The notes under the pieces were generated by a model that was not told the DNA's origin, searched no databases, and worked only from the letters and a program-made list of their open reading frames with translations. From the NCBI RefSeq assembly GCF_007991515.1, contig NZ_BJYM01000009.1, positions 62,001 through 126,000 of the forward strand: DNA of 64,000 nucleotides. Direction: 5' to 3'. The stretch is from Oceanobacillus sojae (GTDB lineage: Bacteria > Bacillota > Bacilli > Bacillales > Amphibacillaceae). Each line of letters opens with the position of its first letter. Position 1 is the stretch's first letter. Position numbers and translations under genes: made by a program. Positions 1-9,027 of this stretch are shown here, in pieces.

Positions 1-140
1 CATGCACCTGGTCACATATAATTGGAATGTTCCTTTCCATGTGACACTCAGGGACGATGTCGGAATAAGTAGCAATTCTGGGCTTCCAGCAACCCCAGAT
101 CTCTGTAAAAGCTATTCGTCTTTTCCTTTTTTCCCGTCAA
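1..140 (-). promoter_or_regulatory. T-box leader, isoleucine-type specifier (partial)
   Basis: Read on the minus strand, this shows the Stem I architecture of a T-box leader. A distal arm at 105-78 has the AGAGA..CTGG..GTTGCTGG..CCAG pattern, and a 3' specifier side follows in which ATC (58-56) is followed by a purine and then, five bases after the codon, by TGAG. As I recall the glyQS leader, that spacing is the same. ATC specifies isoleucine. A short hairpin around 40-21 could be Stem III. The antiterminator and conserved T-box sequence would lie left of the window, as does the controlled gene. Given the neighbouring ilvD, a branched-chain biosynthetic gene or ileS is likely. A possible -10 (TATAAT, 153-148) has no good -35. 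Confidence 0.75.
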
Positions 141-515
141 CGTATTAATTATATTTGTGAAGTAACAACTTCTCATTATCTTAAAAGTTGTTTTGTTAAG
201 AAATATCTTATATTGCGAACAATCATATCTTGTTTCCGTATGATAGTCAATAGTATTTTGTAATTTTTTTAATAATTCTATTTAGTCTGATTTTATGTAT
301 GCGTTTTCATTGTTGTTATGCGTTACACTCGCATTTTTCTTTAAAATTATATTACAGTTTGTTTTTTGTTTGAAAATTATAGAGATACTTTTTTATTACT
401 TATATCTGGTAATCCTAAAATGAAATCTCCCAAATTTTTAATCATATACTTAATCAATGAATACTATCATTGTTACGTCAAATCTCCCTCAGGAAAGATT
501 TTTCCAATTACATAA
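141..515. other. AT-rich intergenic region
   Basis: This stretch separates the T-box leader from the ilvD terminator. It is very AT-rich and has no open frame with a ribosome binding site. The part nearest 141-200 must hold the promoter of the leftward T-box transcript, but apart from TATAAT at 153-148 (minus) I cannot pick out a convincing promoter. I see nothing else in it. Confidence 0.5.
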
Positions 516-560
516 AAGTGCCATTGCACAATCAGTTACTTGATTGTGCAATGGCACTTA
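514..560 (-). terminator. ilvD terminator
   Basis: A perfect 19-bp stem (516-534 with 541-559) closes a 6-nt loop and is followed on the minus strand by a short run of T. It lies 30 bp beyond the ilvD stop, so ilvD and the T-box operon to its left are separate transcripts. Confidence 0.85.
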
Positions 561-588
561 TCATTCATTCTGTTCATAGAACCTATTT

Positions 589-2274
589 TTAATCCCGGTT
601 CAAATAATCCGTAATCGCACCCAGAGAAGAACATCTTACATTATGTGCGTATTTGCCTAAGATACCTTTTTTATATAATTCTGGTGCTTTCCATGCTTGC
701 CGGCGCTTGTCCAATTCTTCATCAGAAAGGTCCACAAAGATCTCTTTTGTAGATGAATCAATGGTGACACTGTCCCCTTCTTCGAGAAGTGCAATTGGGC
801 CGCCAGATTGAGCTTCTGGTGAAATATGTCCAACTACTAAACCATGTGTACCGCCAGAAAAACGTCCATCTGTTAATAAAGCAACAGACTCTCCCATTCC
901 TTTACCTACGAGAATACTGGAAATAGACAGCATTTCCGGCATTCCCGGCGCACCTTTTGGTCCTACATAGCGGATAACAAGCACATCGCCGTCTTTAATT
1001 TTATTACTCATTACAGCCTTTGTTGCCTCTGCTTCTGTATCAAATACACGTGCAGGGCCGGTATGTCTGGTTACTTTAACACCAGATACCTTTGCAACTG
1101 CACCAGTTGGGGAAAGATTCCCTTTTAGAACGATCAATGGTCCATCTTCTCTTTTCGGTTCGTCTAATGGCATAATTACCTTTTGACCTTCTTTTAATGA
1201 TGGAGCATCTTCTAAATTCTCTTTGATTGTTTTTCCTGTTACTGTCATACAATCTCCGTGAAGATAGCCATTTTCATAAAGGAGCTTCATCACTGCCTGG
1301 ACCCCGCCGACATTGTGAAGGTCCTGAAATACAAATTGGCCGCTCGGCTTCAAGTCAGCTAGATGAGGTACTTTTGCCTGGATACGGTTAAAGTCGTCAA
1401 TAGTCAAGTCTACTTCTGCTGCATGAGCCACTGCTAATAAGTGAAGAATAGCATTCGTAGAACCGCCAAGTGCCATAACAACGGTAATCGCATTTTCGAA
1501 GGCTTCTTTCGTCATAATATCTTTTGGATAAATCTCTTTTTCCAGCAATGTTCTAATGGCTTTTCCAGCTGCTTCCACATCCTTCAGTTTTTCCTGAGAT
1601 TCTGCCGGATTGGAAGAACTTCCCGGCAAACTCAGTCCCATTGCTTCTGCCGCGGAAGCCATTGTATTCGCGGTATACATTCCGCCGCACGCCCCTGCAC
1701 CTGGACAGGCATGGCATTCTATGCGATTCAATTGCTTATCATCAATTTTTCCTGCATTATGCTGTCCGACACCTTCAAATACAGAAACTATATCAAGATC
1801 CTTCCCATCAAGATTACCTGGTGCAATGGTCCCCCCGTATACAAAAATAGCCGGAACATCAGAATTGGCAATAGCCATCATACACCCGGGAATATTCTTA
1901 TCACACGCTCCAATCGCAACAAGGGCATCCAGATTCTCTGCGCCGACAACTGTTTCAATTGAATCAGAGATAAGATCTCTGCTTGGCAAAGAATAGCGCA
2001 TCCCCTGTGTTCCCATGGAAATCCCGTCTGATACCGTAATCGTATTGAAAATCAATGGTACCGCATCGGCTTGACGTACACCTTTTTTAGCAATTAATGC
2101 TAAATCATTCAAATGTATATTACATGGCGTTACCTCGGCCCATGTGCTGGCAACTCCGACCATCGGCTTTTTAAAGTCTTCATCAGTAACACCGACAGCA
2201 CGCAGCATTGCCCTATTCGGAGCACGCATAGTGCCATCAAAAGCTTTACTTTTTGTTCTTAAATCTTTCCCCAT
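589..2274 (-). CDS. ilvD: dihydroxy-acid dehydratase
   Basis: The 561-aa product matches IlvD over its full length. IlvD dehydrates 2,3-dihydroxy-isovalerate and -methylvalerate to the 2-keto acids, the penultimate step of valine, leucine and isoleucine synthesis. The three expected iron-sulfur ligand cysteines are visible: C51 (EVTPCNIH), C124 ([10 protein letters not shown]) and C196 ([13 protein letters not shown]). The C-terminal GRFSGGTHG motif carries the catalytic serine. The ATG has a good AAGGAAGGTG ribosome binding site. The gene is monocistronic, with its own terminator. It lies just upstream of an Ile-type T-box leader and close to ilvE, consistent with a branched-chain amino-acid region. 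Confidence 0.97.
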   Translation of the reverse strand: MGKDLRTKSKAFDGTMRAPNRAMLRAVGVTDEDFKKPMVGVASTWAEVTPCNIHLNDLALIAKKGVRQADAVPLIFNTITVSDGISMGTQGMRYSLPSRDLISDSIETVVGAENLDALVAIGACDKNIPGCMMAIANSDVPAIFVYGGTIAPGNLDGKDLDIVSVFEGVGQHNAGKIDDKQLNRIECHACPGAGACGGMYTANTMASAAEAMGLSLPGSSSNPAESQEKLKDVEAAGKAIRTLLEKEIYPKDIMTKEAFENAITVVMALGGSTNAILHLLAVAHAAEVDLTIDDFNRIQAKVPHLADLKPSGQFVFQDLHNVGGVQAVMKLLYENGYLHGDCMTVTGKTIKENLEDAPSLKEGQKVIMPLDEPKREDGPLIVLKGNLSPTGAVAKVSGVKVTRHTGPARVFDTEAEATKAVMSNKIKDGDVLVIRYVGPKGAPGMPEMLSISSILVGKGMGESVALLTDGRFSGGTHGLVVGHISPEAQSGGPIALLEEGDSVTIDSSTKEIFVDLSDEELDKRRQAWKAPELYKKGILGKYAHNVRCSSLGAITDYLNRD

Positions 2275-2792
2275 TTTTACACCTTCCTTTTCGCCCTATT
2301 ATAGGTATAATATTCCCATAGTTCAATTTATTTAGTGTTTTTTCTTTTTTTACAGATATTAAGGGAAGCGTTTTCTCTATTATAGTGAAGCAATTCTGTT
2401 CTTATAATATTCTCTATTATCATACAAACCTTTGATCTGTTGTTCTTATACAATACGAAACTTTATATTGACAATACATTGGATGTTGCTATATTGGTAA
2501 GAAATACTTTTTCATATGAATCTGCATTTTCAAATACTTTTATGTTAAAATATCCGTATGTTATTAAAAAATAACCAAACAACATCCGTTTTTAACTTAC
2601 TGAAAGTATCTTATCTTTATAAAAAATAATTTATTGTTTGTTAATAAACAAATCAATTGATTTATTCTAAGAACATTACTTATTTTTATAAAAGATTGGG
2701 TTCATGAAGAGTTGCTATCATATCTAATAATGCCCGATTGGTATTATTTTGATATCCATTTATTAAATTTATTTCAAAGGAGCTTACCATTC
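2275..2792. other. divergent promoter region ilvD / aminotransferase-serA
   Basis: About 520 bp of AT-rich sequence separates two divergent units. The best promoter I see on the plus strand is TTGACA (2468-2473), a 16-bp spacer and TATATT (2490-2495). It would give a 5' leader of about 290 nt ahead of the aminotransferase start at 2793. I find no T-box or other recognised riboswitch in that leader. Confidence 0.4.
2362..2376 (+). promoter_or_regulatory. possible cre (CcpA) site
   Basis: AGGGAAGCGTTTTCT matches the cre pattern WTGNAANCGNWNNCW with a single mismatch (G for T at position 2). It lies 88 bp upstream of ilvD in the divergent ilvD/aminotransferase region. Chance matches of this quality are common, so this is tentative. 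Confidence 0.3.
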
Positions 2793-3950
2793 ATGCTAAA
2801 AGATCAGCACATCCTAAGAATACCCGGACCAAGTCCTATTCCCCCAAGTGTCGGGCGCGCAATGAACCAGACAATGATAGGTCACCGCGGGAAAGAAACG
2901 AAAGAATTATTAGAACGTATTCTTCCAAAGCTAAAATCAGTGTTTGGAACAAAGCAGGATGTTATTCCTGTTGCCGGGAGCGGTACAGCAGGATTAGAAA
3001 TGGCTGTCAGCAATGCAGCACATCCAGGAGATGATGTTCTTGTTATCGTCAGTGGGGCATTTGGCGATCGTTTTGCAAAGATATGTCAAGCTTTTCAATT
3101 AAAATTACATCGGATTGATGTAGAGTGGGGAGAAGCAATTAACCCCCAAACTGTTCAAGAGTATTTACAAGAGCATCCGGAAATCAAGGTCGTCTTTGCT
3201 ACATATTGTGAGACTTCTACGGGTGTATTAAATCCAATCGAAAACCTGGCTAAAACCGTACATGAATCTTCTGATGCACTTCTCGTTGTTGATGGTGTAT
3301 CCTGTCTTGGCGGTGTGGAAGCCAGCATGGACGAGTGGGGTGTTGATATCTATGTAACTGGATCACAAAAAGCGTTTATGCTGCCGGCTGGTCTGATGTT
3401 TATTGCAGCAAGTGAGCGGGCATGGAAGGTAATTGAGGAAAATCCGCAGCCGCGTTTTTATTTAGACATGCGTGTCTACCGAAAAAACTTAGAAAAAGTT
3501 TCCACACCTTATACTCCGGCTCTTTCTCTTTTATTCGGTCTGGAACAGGTCCTGACTCTGATGGAAGAAGAAGGATTGGAAAATGTATATCAGCGCCATA
3601 TCTTAATGCGTGACATGACAAGAGCTGCTTTTAAAGCTTTAGATATTCCTTTATTAACAACGGATGAAGATGCTTCCCCAACCGTAACAGCTGTCCATCC
3701 GGCTGATTTTGATGCAGAAGCACTGCGTTCCGTAGTAAAAGCACAATTCAACCTGACTCTAGCCGGCGGTCAGCAGCATATGAAGGGTTCTATTTTCCGA
3801 ATTGGCCATATGGGATATTGTTCTCCTGCTGATGTGTTACAAACTATCAGCCTGCTCGAGATCGGTCTTATGAAAATAGGAAAAGATATTCAGCTTGGTA
3901 AGGGTGTTCAGGCAGCTCAAGAAATTTATTTGCAACAGGAGGAAAAGTAA
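2793..3950 (+). CDS. class V aminotransferase, probable phosphoserine aminotransferase (serine/alanine-glyoxylate type)
   Basis: This is a 385-aa PLP-dependent aminotransferase of the serine-pyruvate/alanine-glyoxylate branch of class V, not classical SerC. Visible features are the N-terminal PGPSPIPPSV, the PLP-phosphate region AGSGTAGLE (61-69), D167 in VVDGVS and the Schiff-base lysine K193 in TGSQKAFMLPAG. An upstream in-frame ATG at 2712 has no ribosome binding site, whereas CAAAGGAG precedes ATG 2793, so I take the latter. Only 3 bp separate its stop from serA. That coupling suggests it converts 3-phosphohydroxypyruvate made by SerA into phosphoserine, as SPT-type enzymes are thought to do in some archaea and Thermotoga. 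Alanine- or serine-glyoxylate activity is the alternative. Confidence 0.85.
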   Translation: MLKDQHILRIPGPSPIPPSVGRAMNQTMIGHRGKETKELLERILPKLKSVFGTKQDVIPVAGSGTAGLEMAVSNAAHPGDDVLVIVSGAFGDRFAKICQAFQLKLHRIDVEWGEAINPQTVQEYLQEHPEIKVVFATYCETSTGVLNPIENLAKTVHESSDALLVVDGVSCLGGVEASMDEWGVDIYVTGSQKAFMLPAGLMFIAASERAWKVIEENPQPRFYLDMRVYRKNLEKVSTPYTPALSLLFGLEQVLTLMEEEGLENVYQRHILMRDMTRAAFKALDIPLLTTDEDASPTVTAVHPADFDAEALRSVVKAQFNLTLAGGQQHMKGSIFRIGHMGYCSPADVLQTISLLEIGLMKIGKDIQLGKGVQAAQEIYLQQEEK

Positions 3951-3953
3951 GCC

Positions 3954-5540
3954 ATGACATATCGTGTTCTAATTAGTGACCCGTTAAGTGAAGAAGGTAT
4001 TAAACCGTTAAGAGAGACGGAAAATATTGAGATCGTTAAAAATCCAGGCTGGGATGAAACAGAGCTTTTGGAGAATATCGATCAATTTGATGCTTTATTA
4101 GTCCGCAGTCAGACACAGGTAACTCGTCCTTTACTTGAAAAAGCAGCACGCTTAAAAATTGTCGGACGTGCAGGAGTCGGAGTAGATAATATTGACTTGG
4201 ATGCCGCAACAGAAAATGGAATTATTGTAGTAAATGCACCAAATGGAAATACCAATTCTGCTGCGGAGCATACTGTTGCAATGATTATGTCCCTATCCAG
4301 AAATATTCCGCAGGCTTTCCATGCTTTAAAGCAAAAGCAATGGGACCGTAAACGCTTTGTCGGTGTAGAATTAAAACAGAAAACATTAGGTGTTGTCGGT
4401 TTGGGAAGAATTGGCGCTGAGGTAGCAAAGCGTGCAAAAGGTCAGCGGATGAATGTTATTGCCTACGACCCATTCCTGACAGATGAAAAAGCAGAGCAGA
4501 TGGGAATCAAGCGCGGCACACTGGAAGAGGTACTTCAGGCAGGCGATTTCATAACAGTTCATACACCATTATTAAAAGAAACAAGACATCTGATTAATGC
4601 AGAAGCTTTTGAATTGATGAAGGATGGTGTACAGATTGTCAACTGTGCCCGCGGCGGAATTATTGATGAAGATGCTTTATATGATGCCATTGTTTCTGGA
4701 AAAGTGGCTGGAGCAGCACTGGATGTATTTGAGCAGGAGCCTTTTACAGAGCATAAACTGCTTACTTTGCCAGAGGTTGTTGCTACACCGCATTTAGGTG
4801 CAAGTACAGTAGAAGCCCAGGAAATTGTCGCTGTTGATGTCAGTCATGATGTTATCCGCTTCTTAGAAGGAAAAGCCGTACGTCATCCAGTCAACCTTCC
4901 TTCTATTCCAAGTGAAGCGATGCACCAAATCGAGCCTTATTTCTATTTAGCAGAAAAGCTCGGTACGTTTATTATTGATTTAGCGAATGAAGTTATCAGT
5001 GAGATTCGCATTAGCTATTCTGGAGACTTAAGTGAAATAGAATCAGGCCCTGTCACACGTAATGCAGTGAAAGGAATTTTAAAACGTTACCTGGGCAGCC
5101 GTGTAAATGATGTCAACGCATTATATCTGGCTGATCGTAAAGGAATTACTGTCAGCGAAAGTAAAAGATCTGCACGAAAGGGATTTACAAACCTGATTAC
5201 CATAGAAGTAATTGGGGCTTCTGGAAGCAGAAAAGTTTCCGGTACGCTTTTAAACGGTCTGGGACCGCGTCTTGTCCGTGTAGATGACTACCAGGTTGAT
5301 GCTACACCGGAAGGCCACATGGTTGTCATTCAGCATATTGACCAGCCTGGTGTTATCGGACGCATGGGAAGTGCCTTTGCAGAGCATAATATTAATATTG
5401 CTACCATGCAGGTGGATCGTTCCGATGTAGGCGGCAACGCAATTATGCTGCTGACTATTGACCGTCATTTAGAAGACAAAGCGCTTGCTGAAATTGCACT
5501 ATTGGATGAAATTAAATCTGTCACTGCAATTGATTTATAA
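3954..5540 (+). CDS. serA: D-3-phosphoglycerate dehydrogenase
   Basis: This 528-aa long-form SerA oxidises 3-phosphoglycerate with NAD+ in the first step of serine synthesis. The Rossmann motif GLGRIG is at 149-154. The catalytic residues of the D-2-hydroxyacid dehydrogenase family are present: R233 (NCARGG), E262 and H280 (TPHLGAS). An intervening domain occupies about 315-450. A C-terminal ACT domain from about 455 (MVVIQHIDQPGVIG) implies serine feedback. It starts 3 bp after the aminotransferase with its own AGGAGG site, so the two are translated from one transcript and end at the terminator near 5565-5609. Confidence 0.96.
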   Translation: MTYRVLISDPLSEEGIKPLRETENIEIVKNPGWDETELLENIDQFDALLVRSQTQVTRPLLEKAARLKIVGRAGVGVDNIDLDAATENGIIVVNAPNGNTNSAAEHTVAMIMSLSRNIPQAFHALKQKQWDRKRFVGVELKQKTLGVVGLGRIGAEVAKRAKGQRMNVIAYDPFLTDEKAEQMGIKRGTLEEVLQAGDFITVHTPLLKETRHLINAEAFELMKDGVQIVNCARGGIIDEDALYDAIVSGKVAGAALDVFEQEPFTEHKLLTLPEVVATPHLGASTVEAQEIVAVDVSHDVIRFLEGKAVRHPVNLPSIPSEAMHQIEPYFYLAEKLGTFIIDLANEVISEIRISYSGDLSEIESGPVTRNAVKGILKRYLGSRVNDVNALYLADRKGITVSESKRSARKGFTNLITIEVIGASGSRKVSGTLLNGLGPRLVRVDDYQVDATPEGHMVVIQHIDQPGVIGRMGSAFAEHNINIATMQVDRSDVGGNAIMLLTIDRHLEDKALAEIALLDEIKSVTAIDL

Positions 5541-5564
5541 GAAAAAAAACTCTTTTCATTACGC

Positions 5565-5610
5565 AAAGACGTCTTTAACCGGTACATATCTGGTTAAAGA
5601 CGTCTTTTTG
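5565..5610 (+). terminator. serA terminator
   Basis: A perfect 16-bp stem (5565-5580 with 5592-5607) with an 11-nt loop runs into five T residues. It ends the aminotransferase-serA operon just before the convergent HAD gene. Confidence 0.9.
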
Positions 5611-5646
5611 ATTTCCTATGCAATATTTAATTCTCCTGCTGCACCC

Positions 5647-6435
5647 CTAACTATAAGTTTGCAGGATATTCTTCAGTTCTTTAAGTGATTTTATTTCAAA
5701 ATCTGGCTCAACGGCACTATTATTTTCTGCATCAAATCGATTAAGCCAGACGGATTCAATACCTGTCCGGTTCGCCCCAATAATATCTGTATTCAGATTA
5801 TCTCCTACCATTATTGCATCTTCTGCTTTAATATCTAATGCTTTTAAAACAACGTTAAATATCTCTGGATCCGGCTTTCCAGTACCAATATCACCTGAAA
5901 TAAATATTTTTTCAAAATACGGTATTAATTCAGGTGAAATCTCTAATTTAAGGTTCTGGAGACTTGGAGAGCCATTTGTAACTAGTGCAAGGCGGTAATC
6001 CTTCTCAAGCTCTGTAAGAACTGTAAGTGCATCCTCAAATAAACAAGGGCTCTCTATCCGATAAGTCCGGAAAGCTTTAGCCAGTTTTTTAGCAAGTTTA
6101 GGATTATTTACCCCGGTGTCTTCTAAACCCGCCCGCCAGGCTTTTTCTTGATATACCGGAGCGATGTCCCTGAGCTGTTGAAATTCCTCTCCAGGATCAT
6201 CAAAGGTTGCCCACAGTCCTTCAAATGGGTTAATTCCAATTTTTTGCGTATATGTATAAGTCGGATAAGAAGCATACAGTTCTCTGGCTCGATCGCGAAC
6301 ATTTTTTTCTAATTCCTCTGGCGAGATCCCTGCTTCCTTTTCCGCAAGCTGACACGTCAAATTGAAAGCATCCTTGACACTTTTTTTATCCCACAGCAGT
6401 GTATCATCTAAATCAAATAATACCATTTTTTTCAT
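5647..6435 (-). CDS. HAD-family hydrolase, YjjG-like nucleotidase/phosphatase
   Basis: The 262-aa protein has all four haloacid dehalogenase motifs: I, FDLDDTL with nucleophile D8 and acid/base D10; II, LVTNGS near 150; III, the lysine of GTGKPDPEIF; and IV, MVGDNLNTDI. A helical cap lies between motifs I and II, as in subfamily IA. Length and the C-terminal VGDNLNTDIIGA region resemble the YjjG/YsbA pyrimidine 5'-nucleotidases, but the substrate cannot be read from sequence. ATG 6435 is preceded by GGGGA at suitable spacing. It is convergent with serA and appears monocistronic. Confidence 0.85.
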   Translation of the reverse strand: MKKMVLFDLDDTLLWDKKSVKDAFNLTCQLAEKEAGISPEELEKNVRDRARELYASYPTYTYTQKIGINPFEGLWATFDDPGEEFQQLRDIAPVYQEKAWRAGLEDTGVNNPKLAKKLAKAFRTYRIESPCLFEDALTVLTELEKDYRLALVTNGSPSLQNLKLEISPELIPYFEKIFISGDIGTGKPDPEIFNVVLKALDIKAEDAIMVGDNLNTDIIGANRTGIESVWLNRFDAENNSAVEPDFEIKSLKELKNILQTYS

Positions 6436-6508
6436 TATTTATATCCCCGCTTTATTATTTAATTAGTACGCGTAATCATAATTTAATAAATTAATTTAAA
6501 ATTTAGTC

Positions 6509-6537
6509 TTGCTAAAATCTTTCATATGTCTTATGAT
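6509..6537 (+). promoter_or_regulatory. ilvE promoter
   Basis: TTGCTA (6509-6514), a 17-bp spacer and TATGAT (6532-6537) make a good vegetative promoter ending 37 bp before the ilvE start codon. Its position argues against the longer upstream-extended open frame that begins at 6509. Confidence 0.6.
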
Positions 6538-6574
6538 ATATAGAAATTTAATCAATGGCAAGGAGACTTTTGAT

Positions 6575-7669
6575 ATGGAAGAACAAACTATTCGCGTACA
6601 ACGATGTGAAACAAAAAAAGAAAAGCCACAGGATGATCAATTAGTTTTTGGTAAAATTTTCACGGACCATATGTTTGTGATGGATTATTCAGAACCGTTA
6701 GGGTGGCATAATGCGAGCATTGTACCATATCAACCACTACAAATTGAACCTTCTGCAATGGTATTCCACTATGCACAATCTGTTTTTGAAGGTTTAAAAG
6801 CCTATCGTACGGATAACGGAAGCATTGAGTTATTTCGTCCAGAGAAAAACATGGAACGTTTAAACAGATCGAATGATCGTTTATGTATCCCTCCGATTGA
6901 CGAAGAATTTGCTTTAAAAGCAATTAAACAACTGGTTTCAATTGATCGTGATTGGGTCCCTCATACAGAAGGTACATCGCTATATATTCGTCCTTTTATT
7001 ATTTCTACAGAAACTTACATCGGCGTATCTGCAGCTGCACATTATAAATTTATTGTTATTCTTTCTCCAGTAGGTGCTTATTATAAAGAAGGCCTTGACC
7101 CGGTTAAGATTGCTGTAGAAAATGAATATGTCCGTACTGTAAAAGGCGGTATGGGTGAAGCAAAAACCGGCGGTAACTATGCAGCCAGCTTAAAAGCACA
7201 GGAAATAGTTGCAAAAACCGGTTATACGCAAGTTCTCTGGTTAGACGGTGTTGAAAAAAAATATATTGAAGAAGTTGGAAGCATGAATGTTTTCTTCAAA
7301 ATTAATGGAGAAATTGTTACACCCAAACTAAATGGAAGCATTCTTTCAGGTATTACCCGCTCCAGTGTAATTGAATTATTAAATTACTGGGATATCCCGG
7401 TAGTTGAAAAACGTATTTCTATTGAAGAACTTTACGAGGCTTATAAAAATGGAGAATTAGAAGAAGCATTCGGTTCCGGAACTGCTGCAGTTATCTCTCC
7501 AATCGGTGAATTAAAATGGGAAGATAAACAAATGGTTGTCAATGAAGGGAAAACGGGAGAAATTTCGAAAAAACTTTATGACACGATTACAGGTATCCAA
7601 TATGGTCATATAGAAGATCCATTTAACTGGATGCAAAACATTGAAACGGGAAGCACTGTGAAACATTAA
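6575..7669 (+). CDS. ilvE: branched-chain amino-acid aminotransferase
   Basis: This 364-aa class IV PLP transaminase exchanges amino groups between glutamate and the branched-chain 2-keto acids. Family landmarks are FHYAQSVFEGLKAYR, RPEKNMERLNRS, the PLP lysine in AKTGGNYAASLKA and the GSGTAAVISPIG loop near the C-terminus. ATG 6575 follows AAGGAG at 8 bp. A longer frame from 6509 would run through the promoter and is rejected. It forms a single-gene unit between its own promoter and terminator, and acts in the same pathway as ilvD nearby. Confidence 0.96.
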   Translation: MEEQTIRVQRCETKKEKPQDDQLVFGKIFTDHMFVMDYSEPLGWHNASIVPYQPLQIEPSAMVFHYAQSVFEGLKAYRTDNGSIELFRPEKNMERLNRSNDRLCIPPIDEEFALKAIKQLVSIDRDWVPHTEGTSLYIRPFIISTETYIGVSAAAHYKFIVILSPVGAYYKEGLDPVKIAVENEYVRTVKGGMGEAKTGGNYAASLKAQEIVAKTGYTQVLWLDGVEKKYIEEVGSMNVFFKINGEIVTPKLNGSILSGITRSSVIELLNYWDIPVVEKRISIEELYEAYKNGELEEAFGSGTAAVISPIGELKWEDKQMVVNEGKTGEISKKLYDTITGIQYGHIEDPFNWMQNIETGSTVKH

Positions 7670-7674
7670 TAAAT

Positions 7675-7710
7675 AAACCAGGCCAGGTATTACTCCCGGT
7701 CTGGTTTTTT
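7675..7710 (+). terminator. ilvE terminator
   Basis: AAACCAGGCC pairs with the sequence ending in CTGGTTT (7698-7707) around a 13-nt loop, followed by T residues. The opposite strand also ends in a T-rich tract, so it may also serve the convergent aldo/keto reductase gene. Confidence 0.8.
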
Positions 7711-7789
7711 AGTTTATATAAATTTAAGAATTGATATCGTATTAAATCAAATATACCGTGTATGCTATATCGATTTTTTTACCATTTAC

Positions 7790-8707
7790 TTATAGTAATT
7801 TATTACCGGCAGACTGCCACAATTGATACCATTCTTCTCTTGTCAATGTAATATCAGCTGCTTTTACCATTTCTGTCAGACGTTTTGGTGTCATTGTTCC
7901 GATAATGGTCTGTACATTAGCCGGATGACGTAAAATCCATGCTATGGCAATCGTTTCACGTGCCACGCCATATTTTTCCCCAAGCTTATCCAGTTCCTTA
8001 TTTAATTCTGGATATGCATCACGGTCCATGATAAAACCACCGAAAAATCCATACCGAAGCGGCGACCAGGCCTGAATAGTCATGTTATTTATCTGACTGT
8101 AATCGATAACCCCACCGTCAAAATCCATTGCCTGATCAAATGATGTATTCGCATACAATCCTTGATTAATCATACCAGAATTTGTGATACTTAATTGCAA
8201 TTGATTGGCTACCAATTCCTGATCAACATACCTTTTCAGCAGTTCAATCTGACGCGGCCGGGAATTACTCACACCGAAATGTCGGACTTTACCGCTTTTT
8301 TCCAGATCTGAAAACGCCTCTGCTACTTCTTCCGGTTCCATAAGGGCGTCAGGGCGGTGAATAAGAAACACATCTAAGTAGTCTGTTTTCAAGCGCTTTA
8401 AGCTATTTTCAACAGATGAAATTAAATATTCTTTGGAAGAGTCATAAAATCCACTGCGTATCCCTGCTTTTGACTGAATAATCAATTTTTCACGGATAGA
8501 CGGATTCATTTCAACCGCTTCTGCAAATACTGATTCAGATTTTCCTTTTCCATAAATATCAGCATGATCAAAAAAGTCGATTCCATGCTCTAATGCATTA
8601 TGAATCACTTTATTCGCTTCCTCTTTCGTGCTCTGGTGCATGACCATACAGCCTAAAGAAATGACTGGAACAGATAATTCGCTATTTCCTAATTGTATAC
8701 GTTTCAT
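7790..8707 (-). CDS. aldo/keto reductase, YdhF-like
   Basis: The 305-aa NADP-dependent oxidoreductase belongs to the aldo/keto reductase superfamily. The catalytic tetrad is visible as D and Y in FDHADIYGKG, K in IQSKAGIR and H in LIHRPD. The C-terminal IIGTMTPKRLTEM cofactor-binding stretch is present. I start at ATG 8707, which AAGGAGGTAG precedes; a frame open to 8749 lacks a site. Closest known relatives are the YdhF/YcsN-type enzymes of unknown physiological substrate. It is a single gene facing ilvE. Confidence 0.88.
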   Translation of the reverse strand: MKRIQLGNSELSVPVISLGCMVMHQSTKEEANKVIHNALEHGIDFFDHADIYGKGKSESVFAEAVEMNPSIREKLIIQSKAGIRSGFYDSSKEYLISSVENSLKRLKTDYLDVFLIHRPDALMEPEEVAEAFSDLEKSGKVRHFGVSNSRPRQIELLKRYVDQELVANQLQLSITNSGMINQGLYANTSFDQAMDFDGGVIDYSQINNMTIQAWSPLRYGFFGGFIMDRDAYPELNKELDKLGEKYGVARETIAIAWILRHPANVQTIIGTMTPKRLTEMVKAADITLTREEWYQLWQSAGNKLL

Positions 8708-8907
8708 AATATCTACCTCCTTCTTACATTTTATCACAAGGTTCGACAATACCGATAATATTCCGGATTTGTTTTTATTAGATATCTTGTTCGTAATACC
8801 TCTTCACTGCCTTTGATTTGATCCATCCGCGTGAATCAAGAACACATGCTAGAAGTTAAAGAGAAATAAATTAGTTCAATTTATATAATTCACTTAAGAA
8901 AAACCAT

Positions 8908-8985
8908 GAAAATCATTTGGTCTTTAAAATACTGGCGTTCTTGCCAAAGAGCTCTCCGCTCCGGGAAGTAGCTTCCATCTATATG
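8908..8985 (+). repeat. intergenic repeat, copy A1
   Basis: This stretch resembles 26283-26361 (copy A2) without gaps, sharing TGGTCTTTAAAA, TTCTTGCCAAAG, CGGGAA and ATCTAT. It contains the small palindromes AGAGCTCT and GGAAG-TAG-CTTCC. Both copies stay open in the same frame from TTGGTCTTT, reading VFK.L.FLPK...A.IY. I recall similar strings as repeats in Bacillaceae genomes. A fortuitous frame is more likely than a true gene. Confidence 0.55.
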
Positions 8986-9027
8986 AAATATGTTTCTTTT
9001 ACTTTCTTACAAAAAATTTATGCTATT

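Noticed and set aside
6509-6574. N-terminal extension of ilvE
   Set aside because: The extension would translate the promoter at 6509-6537; ATG 6575 has the ribosome binding site.
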